From: JAWKXU01 sp964468045
Lineage (GTDB): Bacteria > Pseudomonadota > Alphaproteobacteria > Sphingomonadales > Sphingomonadaceae
NCBI GenBank assembly: GCA_964468045.1
Contig: CAYXTO010000001.1
Location: 310,001-374,000, forward strand
Length of the DNA stretch: 64,000 nucleotides
Reading direction: 5' to 3'
Shown: positions 29,018 through 36,567 of the stretch, in pieces
Numbering within the stretch: the first letter of the stretch is position 1
Layout of the letters: every line of letters starts with the position of its first letter
Position numbers and translations under genes: made by a program
Notes under the pieces: model-generated
The model's database searches: none
What the model was told of the DNA's origin: nothing
Seen by the model: only the letters and a program-made list of their open reading frames with translations

Positions 29018-29847
29018 TATGCTGCCCTCGTGATGACTTTGGTTTCCGGATCGTATTTGATCGGGAATATCTTGTTCTGATAGAATTTCCCGGCGCTGGC
29101 GGCGGCCTGGGCCTGCAGCGGATCCTGCTGGAACAGCGGGCCGAGATTGTCATAATTCGCGTCGAGGCGGGCCCATTCGCGTTCCTGCGCCTTGCGCTGC
29201 TCCTTCGCCGCCATCGCTCCCATGAGGCCACTGCCGAGGCCCTGGATCATCATGCCCTTGGTGGTGGGGTCCATGCCGGCGAACATGCTGCCAAGACCCA
29301 GGCCGCCGCCCGTTGTGGTCTGAGCAAGGTCGGTGAATGAGCCGACATCAGGAATTTGGGCTGGCAACACCGGAGAGGGCATGGACATCGCGTCCATGGC
29401 CGAAATGGTGGACGGGGTATAGGTCGAATTATTGTTCGCGAAACTCGGCTCAGCCACATTCGATTGCAGGGCAGTGGTGCCGGCCGAACCGCCGACGCTG
29501 GCCGCGGTCTGCGCGACCTTGCCCGCGCCGCCCATTGCAGCGCCGAGGCCGCCCATGACGCCACCTGCGAGAAAGCCCGTGGTGGCGCCCTTGATCGGGT
29601 TTCCACCAGTGAGAAGGGCTCCGCCTGCCCCGAGGGCGGCGGTCTTGGCGGCCGTGGTCAGTATTCCGGTAAGCGCCCCCTTTATTCCCAGACTGCCGAG
29701 CACCGATCCGACGCTGGGCAGCGCACCCAAAGCTGCGCCGCCGGTCAATACGACAGCGCCGATTGCGAGGGCGGGAAGGGCAATTTTCTTTACGACCTTC
29801 ACCACCTTCTTGAAGACCTTCCCAATGGCCTTGCCCACTTTGCTCAT
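29017..29847 (-). CDS. Glycine-rich internal virion (ejection) protein
   Basis: The 276-residue protein has a basic N-terminus (KVGKAIGKVFKKVVKVVKK), then a long Gly/Ala-rich hydrophobic region (ALGALPSVGSVLGSLGIKG, GGVMGGLGAAMGGAGKVAQ) that could insert into membranes, and a charged C-terminal part (AAKEQRKAQEREWARLDANY). This composition is typical of phage ejection proteins that form a channel across the cell envelope; the role is inferred from composition and position. The start overlaps the preceding GNAT-like gene as ATGA. Confidence 0.7.
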   Translation of the reverse strand: MSKVGKAIGKVFKKVVKVVKKIALPALAIGAVVLTGGAALGALPSVGSVLGSLGIKGALTGILTTAAKTAALGAGGALLTGGNPIKGATTGFLAGGVMGGLGAAMGGAGKVAQTAASVGGSAGTTALQSNVAEPSFANNNSTYTPSTISAMDAMSMPSPVLPAQIPDVGSFTDLAQTTTGGGLGLGSMFAGMDPTTKGMMIQGLGSGLMGAMAAKEQRKAQEREWARLDANYDNLGPLFQQDPLQAQAAASAGKFYQNKIFPIKYDPETKVITRAA

Positions 29848-30347
29848 GCGGCCAGCTCCTCAATACTGTGTGGATTGGTGCGCCGGAACTCGCGGCCGCA
29901 CTCCAAAAAGCCGTGGCGCGTAAAATAGGATTGGAAATGCGCGCTATCCGGCAGGGCGTCGCTGTAATTGGTAACAATTTCGAAGACTTTGGGGTTGCTT
30001 GCTGCCCAACCAATAAAGCCATCCAGCAACTCTAGGAGAACGCGTGTCGAGCATGATTTCCGTCCGATCAGATAACCGGACGTGGCGCACAGCCTGGATC
30101 CCACGCCATAGACCCGGTCAAGGGATCCAGTGACGAAGGCGTCGACCAGCCCATCGTCATTGTCAGACACCTTTACGAATGTTGCGCCGTCATTCGTGCC
30201 GCCATGACGCTGGATCATCGCGCTCAACATCTTGCGCGCGTAGGGCTGATCGACGTCGACGATCCCGGCGTAGCGCGAATCCTTCTGCCGCTCGACGAGG
30301 ATGTCGACCATCGCGAAGGCATCCATGTGGCGTGCAGGCCGGATCAT
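29844..30347 (-). CDS. GNAT-like protein in the virion operon
   Basis: The 167-residue protein resembles a GNAT N-acetyltransferase: IRPARHMDAFAMVDILVERQKDS at the start, a central GYLIGRKSCSTRVLLELLDGFIGWA in the place of the acetyl-CoA loop, and YFTRHGFLECGREFRR near the end (the GF motif of the last strands). Such proteins are frequently found beside ejection genes of podovirus-like phages, with unknown target. Coupled by ATGA at both ends. Confidence 0.65.
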   Translation of the reverse strand: MIRPARHMDAFAMVDILVERQKDSRYAGIVDVDQPYARKMLSAMIQRHGGTNDGATFVKVSDNDDGLVDAFVTGSLDRVYGVGSRLCATSGYLIGRKSCSTRVLLELLDGFIGWAASNPKVFEIVTNYSDALPDSAHFQSYFTRHGFLECGREFRRTNPHSIEELAA

Positions 30348-31393
30348 GCCGGCACGCCGTAGATGCTGTTCAAGGTATCAACCGTTGCCTTGTACTGCGC
30401 CGTGATTGAAGCCTGATAGGCCGCGCGCGCATCTGCTTTCAGTTTCGGATTGGCCGCGAGGTTGGACGTGGAAGATGACAATTGGTTGCCTGCCGCCGTC
30501 AATTGCGCGGCGAGGGCGTCCTGACGCGATGCAGCGAGCTGCTTTTCCGCCGCCGCCGAGTTGGCCTGCACCTCCAGATTGGCGATCTTTTCCTTGAGCG
30601 TCGCTTCCTGCGCCGCAAGCTCGCGGATGCGAGTGTCATCCATCGTCGCCAGCGCCTTGGCCTTCTCCGTTTCAAGAGCGGTCAGCTCCTTCTGCAACGT
30701 GGACTGCTGCGCAGCGAGATCGCGGGCGCGTTTGTCTTCCTGCGCCGATAGATCGCGGGCCCGGGTATCCTCCTGGGCGGCGATGGCTTTTTGTGCGGCG
30801 ACCTGCTGAGCTGCGATCGACTGTTGCGCGGCCCGGTTCGCAGCGGCAATGCCTTCCGCGCTGGCCTGCGAACTTTCCTGACTGGCGATGGGGGCGGCGG
30901 CGCCATAGAGAGCCTCTTCCGCCGCCTCGATCGCCATCGTGGAATTTCCTAGCCCGCGGCGATTGAGCGCCTGCATCCCGGCCGTTCGGGCCTGTTGCAT
31001 CAACGGGGAATTGTCCGCGATGATCGCATTGATCCGGGTTGCGACGTCGCCAAGCGCGGGGTTCGTGGCGGCCGGGGTTGATGTGGCGGCAGGGCCGGTC
31101 TGGGAAGCGCTTGAAGGGGGGCTCACACCCAAACCGCGAGGCTCCCGATCGGAGCGGCGCCGGAAGATAGGGGAAGGGGACTGCCCGTTTTGTTCAGGTT
31201 GGGCAGGGGCAGGGTTGGCCGTCGTGCGGGTTCCAACAGGAGTGCCCGTCGTTACGCCAGGCGCGGATCCATTTAGCCCGCCTCCAAGGCCGCCCATGCG
31301 ATGATGCTGGCGAGAGGATGATCCGGTGATGACTGGCAGGAGCTTGTCGGCCATTGCCATCTGCGCCCCGCTGGATCCGAAATTGACCGCCAT
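30344..31393 (-). CDS. Long coiled-coil internal virion protein
   Basis: The 349-residue product has a low-complexity Pro/Ser/Thr N-terminal third and a long Ala/Gln/Lys-rich coiled coil (about residues 155-300) in which QEDTRARDLSAQEDKRARDLA is an internal repeat. It is the first gene of the ejection block, and a motif with core ATACCGCC lies 40 bp upstream of its ATG, so it may have its own late promoter. The function is inferred from composition and context only. Confidence 0.7.
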   Translation of the reverse strand: MAVNFGSSGAQMAMADKLLPVITGSSSRQHHRMGGLGGGLNGSAPGVTTGTPVGTRTTANPAPAQPEQNGQSPSPIFRRRSDREPRGLGVSPPSSASQTGPAATSTPAATNPALGDVATRINAIIADNSPLMQQARTAGMQALNRRGLGNSTMAIEAAEEALYGAAAPIASQESSQASAEGIAAANRAAQQSIAAQQVAAQKAIAAQEDTRARDLSAQEDKRARDLAAQQSTLQKELTALETEKAKALATMDDTRIRELAAQEATLKEKIANLEVQANSAAAEKQLAASRQDALAAQLTAAGNQLSSSTSNLAANPKLKADARAAYQASITAQYKATVDTLNSIYGVPA

Positions 31394-31432
31394 ATGCCCC
31401 CCGACATTCAGAGGTCTGTATCATAGCTATTC

Positions 31433-31447
31433 AGGCGGTATACGCCA
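31433..31447 (-). promoter_or_regulatory. Recurrent phage motif copy A (TTCTTGGCGTATACCGCCTG on the minus strand)
   Basis: On the minus strand the site reads GGCGTATACCGCC with TTCTT before and TGAAT after. It lies upstream of the minus-strand ejection-block gene starting at 31393 and also between that gene and the plus-strand small genes. The same core is found at 49354, 51906 and 51940. It is a candidate phage promoter or regulator-binding site; the outer TGGCG/CGCC arms also resemble the repressor operators near 57.5 kb. Confidence 0.6.
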
Positions 31448-31514
31448 AGAAATGAATTGCCAAACTCTGATAATCGATATTTATGGCCATATGCGCAAGA
31501 AATCAGAGACCCCA

Positions 31515-31685
31515 ATGACCGAGCGTGAGAAAGAGAGGGCGGCTGTCGTCGCGTGGCTGCGAGCAAGGTTCGACACCTATCCGCACGGGACTTATGCTCG
31601 CTGTAGTGAGATGCAGAATTATTGGGAGCACGCCGCCGATTGCATCGAACGCGGCGACCATATGAAGGGAACGGGTGATGAGTGA
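31515..31685 (+). CDS. Small soluble protein of unknown function (cargo strand)
   Basis: A 56-residue frame beginning MTEREKERAAVVAWLRARFD, with HAADCIERGDH near the end. It resembles the short helical proteins common in phage accessory loci, without a named family. It runs against the surrounding late operon. In-frame ATGs at 31452 and 31491 are alternative starts. It overlaps the next small gene by 8 bp. Confidence 0.5.
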   Translation: MTEREKERAAVVAWLRARFDTYPHGTYARCSEMQNYWEHAADCIERGDHMKGTGDE

Positions 31686-31893
31686 GAGCGGTATCCTGAC
31701 CAATCATATTCGAGTGACAAAAGCCCAGTTGTGGGAAGAGGTGAAGGGAAAGCTGCGCGCGATGGTTTTGGTTGAAGGGCAGTGTTCAGCAAGCGCCCCT
31801 GAACATGCTCATCATCGTGAACGGCGGCGTGAGGCAGAAAGCGCGATCTCAGAGTTTATTCGCTCGTTCGAAGATCATGGCTTGCACGAATGA
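31678..31893 (+). CDS. Small helical protein of unknown function (cargo strand)
   Basis: The 71-residue product (ATG 31678) is predicted to be helical, with TKAQLWEEVKGKLRAMVLVEG and a C-terminal EAESAISEFIRSFEDHG. It overlaps the frames before and after it, so three plus-strand small genes form an operon that ends at a strong terminator. No function is recognised. Confidence 0.5.
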   Translation: MSESGILTNHIRVTKAQLWEEVKGKLRAMVLVEGQCSASAPEHAHHRERRREAESAISEFIRSFEDHGLHE

Positions 31894-32027
31894 CCCCCTT
31901 CCTCCGCTCCGGCCTTATCGTGCTGGCGTTGTTGAGTGTGGCCGTGATATTCCACCAACTATCGCGTAAATGCAAAGCCCTCGGACGTTGGAGCGTCCGA
32001 GGGCTTGTTGTTGTTAACCCCGCGTAG
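31890..32027 (+). CDS. Very short membrane peptide running into a terminator
   Basis: This 45-residue frame starts at an ATGA overlap and encodes one membrane segment (GLIVLALLSVAVIFHQL) followed by a basic stretch. Its last 15 or so codons are the terminator hairpin, so the C-terminal sequence is partly dictated by RNA structure. It might be a toxin-like or holin-like peptide, but this is inference only. Confidence 0.4.
   Translation: MTPFLRSGLIVLALLSVAVIFHQLSRKCKALGRWSVRGLVVVNPA
31975..32006. terminator. Strong intrinsic terminator, possibly bidirectional
   Basis: AAGCCCTCGGACG (31975-31987) and CGTCCGAGGGCTT (31994-32006) form a perfect 13-bp stem with loop TTGGAG. TTGTTGTTGTTAA overlaps the 3' side on the plus strand, and CTTTGCATTT follows on the minus strand. 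It separates the plus-strand small operon from the minus-strand gene at 32143-32481. Confidence 0.85.
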
Positions 32028-32142
32028 GTGGCGGGTTTAAATTTGCTAGCGGCACGGTTGTACTCGTGTCGTGCATGTAGGTCAAGCACGCTGCCTGCGC
32101 CAATTGAAGGCGTAACTGGTTGAAAAAGGGTTCGGGAAATAG

Positions 32143-32481
32143 CTACTCCATCTCCTTCGCGCGCACCGCTGGCCTCCAGTTATAGTCAAGACCAGCAGCC
32201 CGCTTCCATGCCCCGGTGTAGATCGTGAAGTCTCGTTGACGGCAGTATGCGCGCTGCCATTCGGGGTACTCTCCCCTGCCGAGCAAATCCCAGAACTTCT
32301 CAGCCTGCCACTGCTCGGCCACCCCGCTGTGCACCAGCCATGACAGGGCAAGCCGATGCGCGAATGTTCTCTGGATAGGCTCCTTCTCGGCATCATCTGC
32401 CGCCTCAAGCAGCACGGCGATGGCGAAACAGTTCATCCGGTGCAGGCTTGGGGATGCTTTGGGCGCAGTTTTGTTCGGCAT
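32143..32481 (-). CDS. Unknown protein divergent from the SRAP operon
   Basis: The 112-residue product is rich in Trp, Ala and Glu (LALSWLVHSGVAEQWQAEKFWDLLGRGEYPEWQRAYCRQRDF) and has no recognisable family. Its start codon lies inside a LexA box shared with the divergent SRAP-containing operon, so it is probably also SOS-controlled (inference). Confidence 0.55.
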   Translation of the reverse strand: MPNKTAPKASPSLHRMNCFAIAVLLEAADDAEKEPIQRTFAHRLALSWLVHSGVAEQWQAEKFWDLLGRGEYPEWQRAYCRQRDFTIYTGAWKRAAGLDYNWRPAVRAKEME

Positions 32482-32487
32482 TTGTTC
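32473..32487. promoter_or_regulatory. LexA (SOS) box of the SRAP operon
   Basis: GTTCGGCATTTGTTC is a second perfect GTTC-N7-GTTC match, identical in form to the recA box at 225-239. It overlaps the start codon of the leftward gene and lies 46 bp before the rightward small gene that precedes the SRAP gene. Confidence 0.85.
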
Positions 32488-32532
32488 TGATATATAGGAG
32501 CGGCAATCGAGTCGCTACCGAGAACCTTCCGC

Positions 32533-32856
32533 ATGAGCCAATATCGAGATGGCCTTCGGGTCGCCACCAACGCCTTTGAGGCGGCGGCATGGCACAAGAC
32601 GGTGAAAGTTGCCTGTGCTTGTCAGCATGTCGCCCGCTTCGACGCCCACGGTCTTTGGTGGCTCTTCTACAAACGCGGTTGGGATGACAGCTTCCGCAAT
32701 ATGCGCCCACGCTTCTACTGCACCCGATGCCTGATCCAGACCCGGCAGAAGGTTCGCCCAAAAGTAATCGAAGCAGTCCAGGACAAGGCCACCATGACGC
32801 TTGCCATGCCTGATCCCAACGAATGGAAGCGTGCCATCAGCCGGTTCAGAGGGTAG
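32533..32856 (+). CDS. Zinc-ribbon-like protein cotranscribed with SRAP
   Basis: The 107-residue protein has Cys pairs that could bind zinc (VACACQHVARFDAHGLWWLF and FYCTRCLIQTR). The DAHGLWWLF signature is often seen in small proteins of alphaproteobacterial accessory DNA. It lies 9 bp upstream of the SRAP gene and just downstream of the LexA box. A role in handling damaged or foreign DNA is inferred from context only. Confidence 0.6.
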   Translation: MSQYRDGLRVATNAFEAAAWHKTVKVACACQHVARFDAHGLWWLFYKRGWDDSFRNMRPRFYCTRCLIQTRQKVRPKVIEAVQDKATMTLAMPDPNEWKRAISRFRG

Positions 32857-32865
32857 GATGACGCG

Positions 32866-33456
32866 ATGTGCAATCTTTACAACACCAAGGCGACGCGGGC
32901 TGAGATCCGGGACTGGTTCAAAGCGGGAGACTGGCAACGCTATCTGGTGATGACGAAGGACTATGTAGCACCGGGAAAGCCCGGTCTGGTGGTGCGGGAA
33001 GAAGAGGGCCAGCGCGTGCTGGATACGATGGCCTGGGGCTTCCCTTTCAATGGCAAACCCGTCACCAATGTGCGCAATTACGGTAGCCCCTTCTGGCGCT
33101 CGGCATTGACCAACCCTGAGCGACGCTGCCTCGTGCCCGTAACGGAATTTCAGGAATGGTCGGTGCAGCCTGACCCCACGACAGGCAAGAAGCGACCTTA
33201 TTGGTTCAGCGTGCCATCCCAACCTATCTTTGCATTCGCAGGTATCTGGAGGCCGACCGAAAGCGATCCAGTCTATTCGTTCCTGACCACCGGCTATGAT
33301 GGCGACCCCGCCTCGCATCTGGTCGGGGCGATCCATCCCAAGGCTATTCCGGTTATCCTGCACCCGGAAGATTACGACCGCTGGTTGCATGACGATGTGG
33401 AGGATGCGCTAAAGCTCGCCACGGCGTTTCCGTCACAGTTGATGGCTGTGCGGTGA
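32866..33456 (+). CDS. SOS response-associated peptidase (SRAP; YedK/HMCES family)
   Basis: SRAP proteins form a covalent thiazolidine crosslink with abasic sites in single-stranded DNA through their N-terminal Cys. The 196-residue product has Cys2 (MCNLYN), Asn at 68 or 71 (TNVRNYGSPFW), Glu97 in EFQEW and His157 in GAIHPKAIPVIL, matching the family's active site. It is under a LexA box with its small partner gene, on the opposite strand to the late operon: a cargo gene that could protect phage or host DNA during induction. Confidence 0.9.
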   Translation: MCNLYNTKATRAEIRDWFKAGDWQRYLVMTKDYVAPGKPGLVVREEEGQRVLDTMAWGFPFNGKPVTNVRNYGSPFWRSALTNPERRCLVPVTEFQEWSVQPDPTTGKKRPYWFSVPSQPIFAFAGIWRPTESDPVYSFLTTGYDGDPASHLVGAIHPKAIPVILHPEDYDRWLHDDVEDALKLATAFPSQLMAVR

Positions 33457-33572
33457 CTTGCCGGATTCAGGGGATTCTGGTAATTAAGAATTTGGGCCTT
33501 AGCGGGGGCACGCTATCTTGCACCACTAAGCGGATCGACGGATGCATACGTCCCCGCTGAAAAGGCAAGAGT

Positions 33573-33591
33573 GGGAGGTTCGACTCCTCCC
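33573..33591 (+). other. tRNA T-arm-like hairpin (no full tRNA)
   Basis: GGGAGG-TTCGACT-CCTCCC is a classic T-stem/loop, followed by CGGCCAGA like a tRNA acceptor 3' strand. I could not find a matching 5' acceptor, D arm or anticodon arm. It lies in the 146-bp gap between the convergent SRAP and spanin genes and may instead act as a terminator stem. Confidence 0.45.
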
Positions 33592-33602
33592 GGCCAGACA
33601 AG

Positions 33603-33896
33603 CTACTCCAGCCCCTTCGCCCAATCCCTGACACCCGCCACCTTCGCGGCGCAATCTCCCCAGGCCGAACGCAGCGCCAGAATGTAGGCCAGCGTCGCTT
33701 GATCGCGTTCCCGCTGGATAGGCTTGGCCGTCTCCACGCTCGACCAATCGACCGGCGCGAGATCGGGCGCAACCGGTTCATCGGCGCACGATGTCAGCGC
33801 CACCGGCGGCTTGACGATGACAATGCGTTCACCGCCGCAGGCTGTTAAGCCCGGCACGCAAAGGATCGTCAGAATCGCGGGCAGCAGCTTCGGCAT
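33603..33896 (-). CDS. Outer-membrane spanin lipoprotein (Rz1-like)
   Basis: The 97-residue product starts with a lipoprotein signal (MPKLLPAILTILCVPGLTAC; lipobox LTAC with Cys20) followed by a Pro/Val-rich mature part. Its start lies inside the 3' end of the upstream coiled-coil membrane gene in a different frame, which is the nested arrangement known for Rz/Rz1. It should join the inner spanin to fuse inner and outer membranes at the end of lysis. ATG 33896 is chosen because it begins the signal peptide. Confidence 0.75.
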   Translation of the reverse strand: MPKLLPAILTILCVPGLTACGGERIVIVKPPVALTSCADEPVAPDLAPVDWSSVETAKPIQRERDQATLAYILALRSAWGDCAAKVAGVRDWAKGLE

Positions 33897-34122
33897 TTCG
33901 GTTCCCCTGTTCGACTTCGGTCTGTTTCGCTTCCACAGTGCCCTGTGCGGCCTGATCCGCCTCGCGCGCGGTCTTGGTGGCCTCTGCACTGGCCTCGCTC
34001 CTGTCCGCCTTCACAGCGTCCGACACGGCGCACTTGTGGAGCATCAGGACGGCGATAATCAGCGCCCATGCGCCCAGCGCGATATGCGCCCAGCGGGGCA
34101 GGCCAAGGAAAGCGGCGATCAC
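33829..34122 (-). CDS. Inner-membrane spanin (Rz-like)
   Basis: The 97-residue product has one membrane segment at about residues 10-29 (WAHIALGAWALIIAVLMLHK) and a periplasmic coiled coil rich in Ala, Glu and Lys (KADRSEASAEATKTAREADQ). This is the i-spanin layout. Start GTG 34122 overlaps the stop of the holin-like gene as GTGA. The o-spanin gene begins within its last 68 bp. Confidence 0.75.
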   Translation of the reverse strand: MIAAFLGLPRWAHIALGAWALIIAVLMLHKCAVSDAVKADRSEASAEATKTAREADQAAQGTVEAKQTEVEQGNRNAEAAARDSDDPLRAGLNSLRR

Positions 34123-34385
34123 TGCTCCACCTCCACATGCAGCGGGTCGCTCGGCCGGCCAGTTGCGGTGTCCGCCATCGTGGCGAGCACGCGGTTCTTC
34201 TCCGCGCTCGATTGCGTGGTGCCGAAATGATAGGCCAGCACGATAGCGGGCCAGCCCAGCACATTGCCCAGGATCACGTTGGCAATCGCGTCCTTGGTAT
34301 CCGGCACCCATGGCGACAGAACAAGGCCGATGACGGTTATGGCTGCCCCGAAGGCAAGGAAGCCAAAGACGTTTCGTGCGTTCAT
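34119..34385 (-). CDS. Holin candidate, two membrane segments
   Basis: The 88-residue protein has two hydrophobic segments (FGFLAFGAAITVIGLVL and AIANVILGNVLGWPAIVLAYHFG) and a charged C-terminus. It sits between lysozyme and spanins with ATGA and GTGA overlaps. Size, topology and position fit a class II holin that would release the lysozyme into the periplasm. No conserved holin family is recognised, so the call rests on context. Confidence 0.6.
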   Translation of the reverse strand: MNARNVFGFLAFGAAITVIGLVLSPWVPDTKDAIANVILGNVLGWPAIVLAYHFGTTQSSAEKNRVLATMADTATGRPSDPLHVEVEQ

Positions 34386-34936
34386 GACTGGCTCCGGTAC
34401 AATTGCGCCTCACGGGCACGGCGCTTGGTGAGGCCCGGCAGGACTTTCCCGCCCCCACGATTCCATCTGGCAAATTCAGCGGCAGCACCGGCATAGTCCC
34501 CGGCGTTGTGCTTCTTGGCGAGCGTAGATCCCGCGAAAGCGCTTGTGCCGATGTTGAATGCGAGGCTGACCATGGCCGAAAACTGGTTGCTCGTCGCGAC
34601 CGGGCAAGCCTTCGCAACCGCATCCTCGAAGCGCGTGAGATCGTTCAGGAGAAGCTGTTCCGCCTCTGCTTCGGTGATGACCATGCCGGGTTTGACATGC
34701 GGCCCTGTCGAGCCAAATCCCACCGTGAGAACCCCGGCGGGGCAGATGTATGCCTTGAGCCGCAGTCCTTCGCTTTCCTTGACGATATCCAGCCCAGCCC
34801 TGTTGATCCGCCGTTCCGGTGCAGCAAGACCCGCCTTCGCTATGATCGCGCTGGCTGTCCGAGCGCCCGGTATTCCGTCATCCGCCACGCCTGCCCAGCG
34901 CTGGATGAGTTTCCAGGATTCATGAACGCCCATCAT
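34382..34936 (-). CDS. Phage endolysin, GH24 lysozyme with peptidoglycan-binding N-terminus
   Basis: The 184-residue protein has a short peptidoglycan-binding module (KLIQRWAGVADDGIPGARTASAI) and a GH24 muramidase domain. ESEGLRLKAYICPAGVLTVGFGS aligns with the T4/P22 lysozyme active site: Glu, Cys in place of Asp20, and Thr, as in the P22 group. SLAFNIGTSAFAGSTL and FARWNRGGGKVLPGL are further family landmarks. No export signal is visible, so holin-dependent release is expected. The start overlaps the preceding gene by 17 bp. Confidence 0.9.
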   Translation of the reverse strand: MMGVHESWKLIQRWAGVADDGIPGARTASAIIAKAGLAAPERRINRAGLDIVKESEGLRLKAYICPAGVLTVGFGSTGPHVKPGMVITEAEAEQLLLNDLTRFEDAVAKACPVATSNQFSAMVSLAFNIGTSAFAGSTLAKKHNAGDYAGAAAEFARWNRGGGKVLPGLTKRRAREAQLYRSQS

Positions 34937-35315
34937 CGGCCCCTTTCTGAACGAGTGCTTCCGCCGCAAGGATGCGCTGGACGTGCTCGCGCACTTCCCC
35001 CGATCCCTGCATGATTGCCTTGAGCCGGGCGACTTCCGCCTCGCTCTCCGCGTGTTTGCGCTGGCAATCGCGCAGCGCCGTCTCGGCATTGTCGAGGCGT
35101 TCAAGAACAGATGCCATCTGGCTTTGAAGGTGGCTGATTAACTGCTGGGTTCCCGCGTCGAGCCGCTCGAATCCCCGTTCGACAGCCTCTTCCTTCTTGT
35201 CCACGCGACCCCCAATCCATTCCACGAACCACTTGATAACGAAGAAGCCGACGCCGCCACCCGCGCCGACACTGAAGAAGGCGGGCAGGGATTCGAGAAG
35301 ATCCCGCGAGGTCAT
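34920..35315 (-). CDS. Membrane-anchored coiled-coil protein before the lysozyme
   Basis: The 131-residue product has one N-terminal membrane segment (LPAFFSVGAGGGVGFFVIKWFVEWIGG) and a long coiled coil (ERGFERLDAGTQQLISHLQS to AEVARLKAIMQG). It is coupled upstream by ATGA. The layout resembles small phage membrane proteins found in lysis regions; it could be an antiholin or a second spanin-like protein, but this is not established. Confidence 0.55.
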   Translation of the reverse strand: MTSRDLLESLPAFFSVGAGGGVGFFVIKWFVEWIGGRVDKKEEAVERGFERLDAGTQQLISHLQSQMASVLERLDNAETALRDCQRKHAESEAEVARLKAIMQGSGEVREHVQRILAAEALVQKGADDGRS

Positions 35316-35725
35316 TCCGGCGCGTCCGGCACGCGCTGCAACCCTTGCGAGGTGTAGCTGTTGTCCCGCCATGCATCCCTGTCGGCGGCGCTCTCGAAGC
35401 CGGTGGCAGTGAACACGATCATCGATCCGGGCGTGGCGACAGCATTGAGCGCGTCCTGTTCAGAGATGATCCCGTCCTCGCCCCATGTCACGGCAATCTC
35501 TGGCAGGGTTCCGCTGGAATAGGCTTGCCACGACGCTGCGAGCGTATCGGTCGCGCTCATGTCCTGCATGTACCAGTGCGTCGGCGGGGTTTCCCACGTT
35601 GCCTCTGGATCGATGGCGCAGAGCGGCACGGAGATGTTGTCCGGGCCGAGGCCCTGCGCTTCGAGGACGGCGTTGATCCCGGCCTTGGCCGCATCGGTGC
35701 AGATGATGATCGTGGGAAGCTGCAT
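35312..35725 (-). CDS. Unknown phage protein after the tail genes
   Basis: The 137-residue soluble protein contains LPTIIICTDAAKAGINAVLEAQGLG and a C-terminal VATPGSMIVFTATGFESAADRDAWRD. It has no recognised domain. It follows the lectin-like gene directly and couples to the next gene by ATGA; it may be a tail or fibre accessory protein. Confidence 0.55.
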   Translation of the reverse strand: MQLPTIIICTDAAKAGINAVLEAQGLGPDNISVPLCAIDPEATWETPPTHWYMQDMSATDTLAASWQAYSSGTLPEIAVTWGEDGIISEQDALNAVATPGSMIVFTATGFESAADRDAWRDNSYTSQGLQRVPDAPE

Positions 35726-36567
35726 TATGACGGGAGTCCTTGGTTTAGTGAAGTCATGACATTTTGGCCGAGAAGTCGTAGATCTTCGTCGATATAAGGA
35801 ATGACCGCGAGGCCCGTTAGGTAGCCATTAAAGGGCAGAGACGATCCACCTCTACGGCCCACGTAAAGATTATAGTTGCCGAAGTTTACAGCCCCTACAC
35901 CTGCGTTCCCACCACCCGCTCCATCAGTATTCGCCACGCCGTTGACGTAACCCTTGACATTGGCGACACGCGATGCCCCGGCGAGATCATATACCTCAGA
36001 GAGTACTGCAGTATTTGGAGCTGCGAAGCTCTGCATTTGATAATAGGTGTTTGTGCTGGATCCTTGGAGAACCACACCATAGCTCGCTTGTGCCGCGAAA
36101 TCGGGAGCAGTTGAGATGAACTTACCTGCGGAACCTGCCGCAGCATCCAATTCCGCTATCACGCCACGCGCCGCATCATTCAGCTTCCGCAAACCGACGA
36201 TAACCATTGCTTTGTCAGTGGCGGTCAGATCCAGCGTAGTAGCAGAAGCCCACCCGTCATTGCTGCCGTCGAACAGCGCACCAGCCCCTTGCTTGAACAG
36301 CGGTCGGTTGGCACTCGTGGCCTGGGTGAGCAGCGTACTCTGCGCGACATCGACCACTCGCCCAATGGGGTGATCCAGCGCGCTCACCGGTGTAGATCCC
36401 GCGCTGTCCTGAAACAGCTTGTCCGCGCGCGTCAGATCCCAGAACCAGCCGCCATTCGCAACCAGAGCAGAGACGAACTGGTCGTAGGACGAAGGTCCGG
36501 GAGTGTCGCCCAGTGGGCGGTTTCCGCCAAGCCCCATGAACCCATTATGGCGCGACATGAACACCAT
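35725..36567 (-). CDS. Lectin-like (LamG-type) tail or receptor-binding protein
   Basis: The 280-residue product looks like a beta-sandwich of the concanavalin/LamG type: GAGALFDGSNDGWASATTLDLTATDKAMVIVG, then VLSEVYDLAGASRVANVKGYVNG, and GNYNLYVGRRGGSSLPFNGYLTGLAVIP. It lies in the fibre gene block and is a good candidate for host-surface binding. Base composition is slightly lower in GC than in the flanking genes, as often seen for receptor-binding genes under exchange. Confidence 0.65.
   Translation of the reverse strand: MVFMSRHNGFMGLGGNRPLGDTPGPSSYDQFVSALVANGGWFWDLTRADKLFQDSAGSTPVSALDHPIGRVVDVAQSTLLTQATSANRPLFKQGAGALFDGSNDGWASATTLDLTATDKAMVIVGLRKLNDAARGVIAELDAAAGSAGKFISTAPDFAAQASYGVVLQGSSTNTYYQMQSFAAPNTAVLSEVYDLAGASRVANVKGYVNGVANTDGAGGGNAGVGAVNFGNYNLYVGRRGGSSLPFNGYLTGLAVIPYIDEDLRLLGQNVMTSLNQGLPS

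Noticed and set aside
33456..33602. tRNA or tmRNA gene after the SRAP gene
   Set aside because: Only the T-arm-like hairpin fits; other stems (AGCGGGG/CCCCGCT) do not give a cloverleaf or a tmRNA fold.
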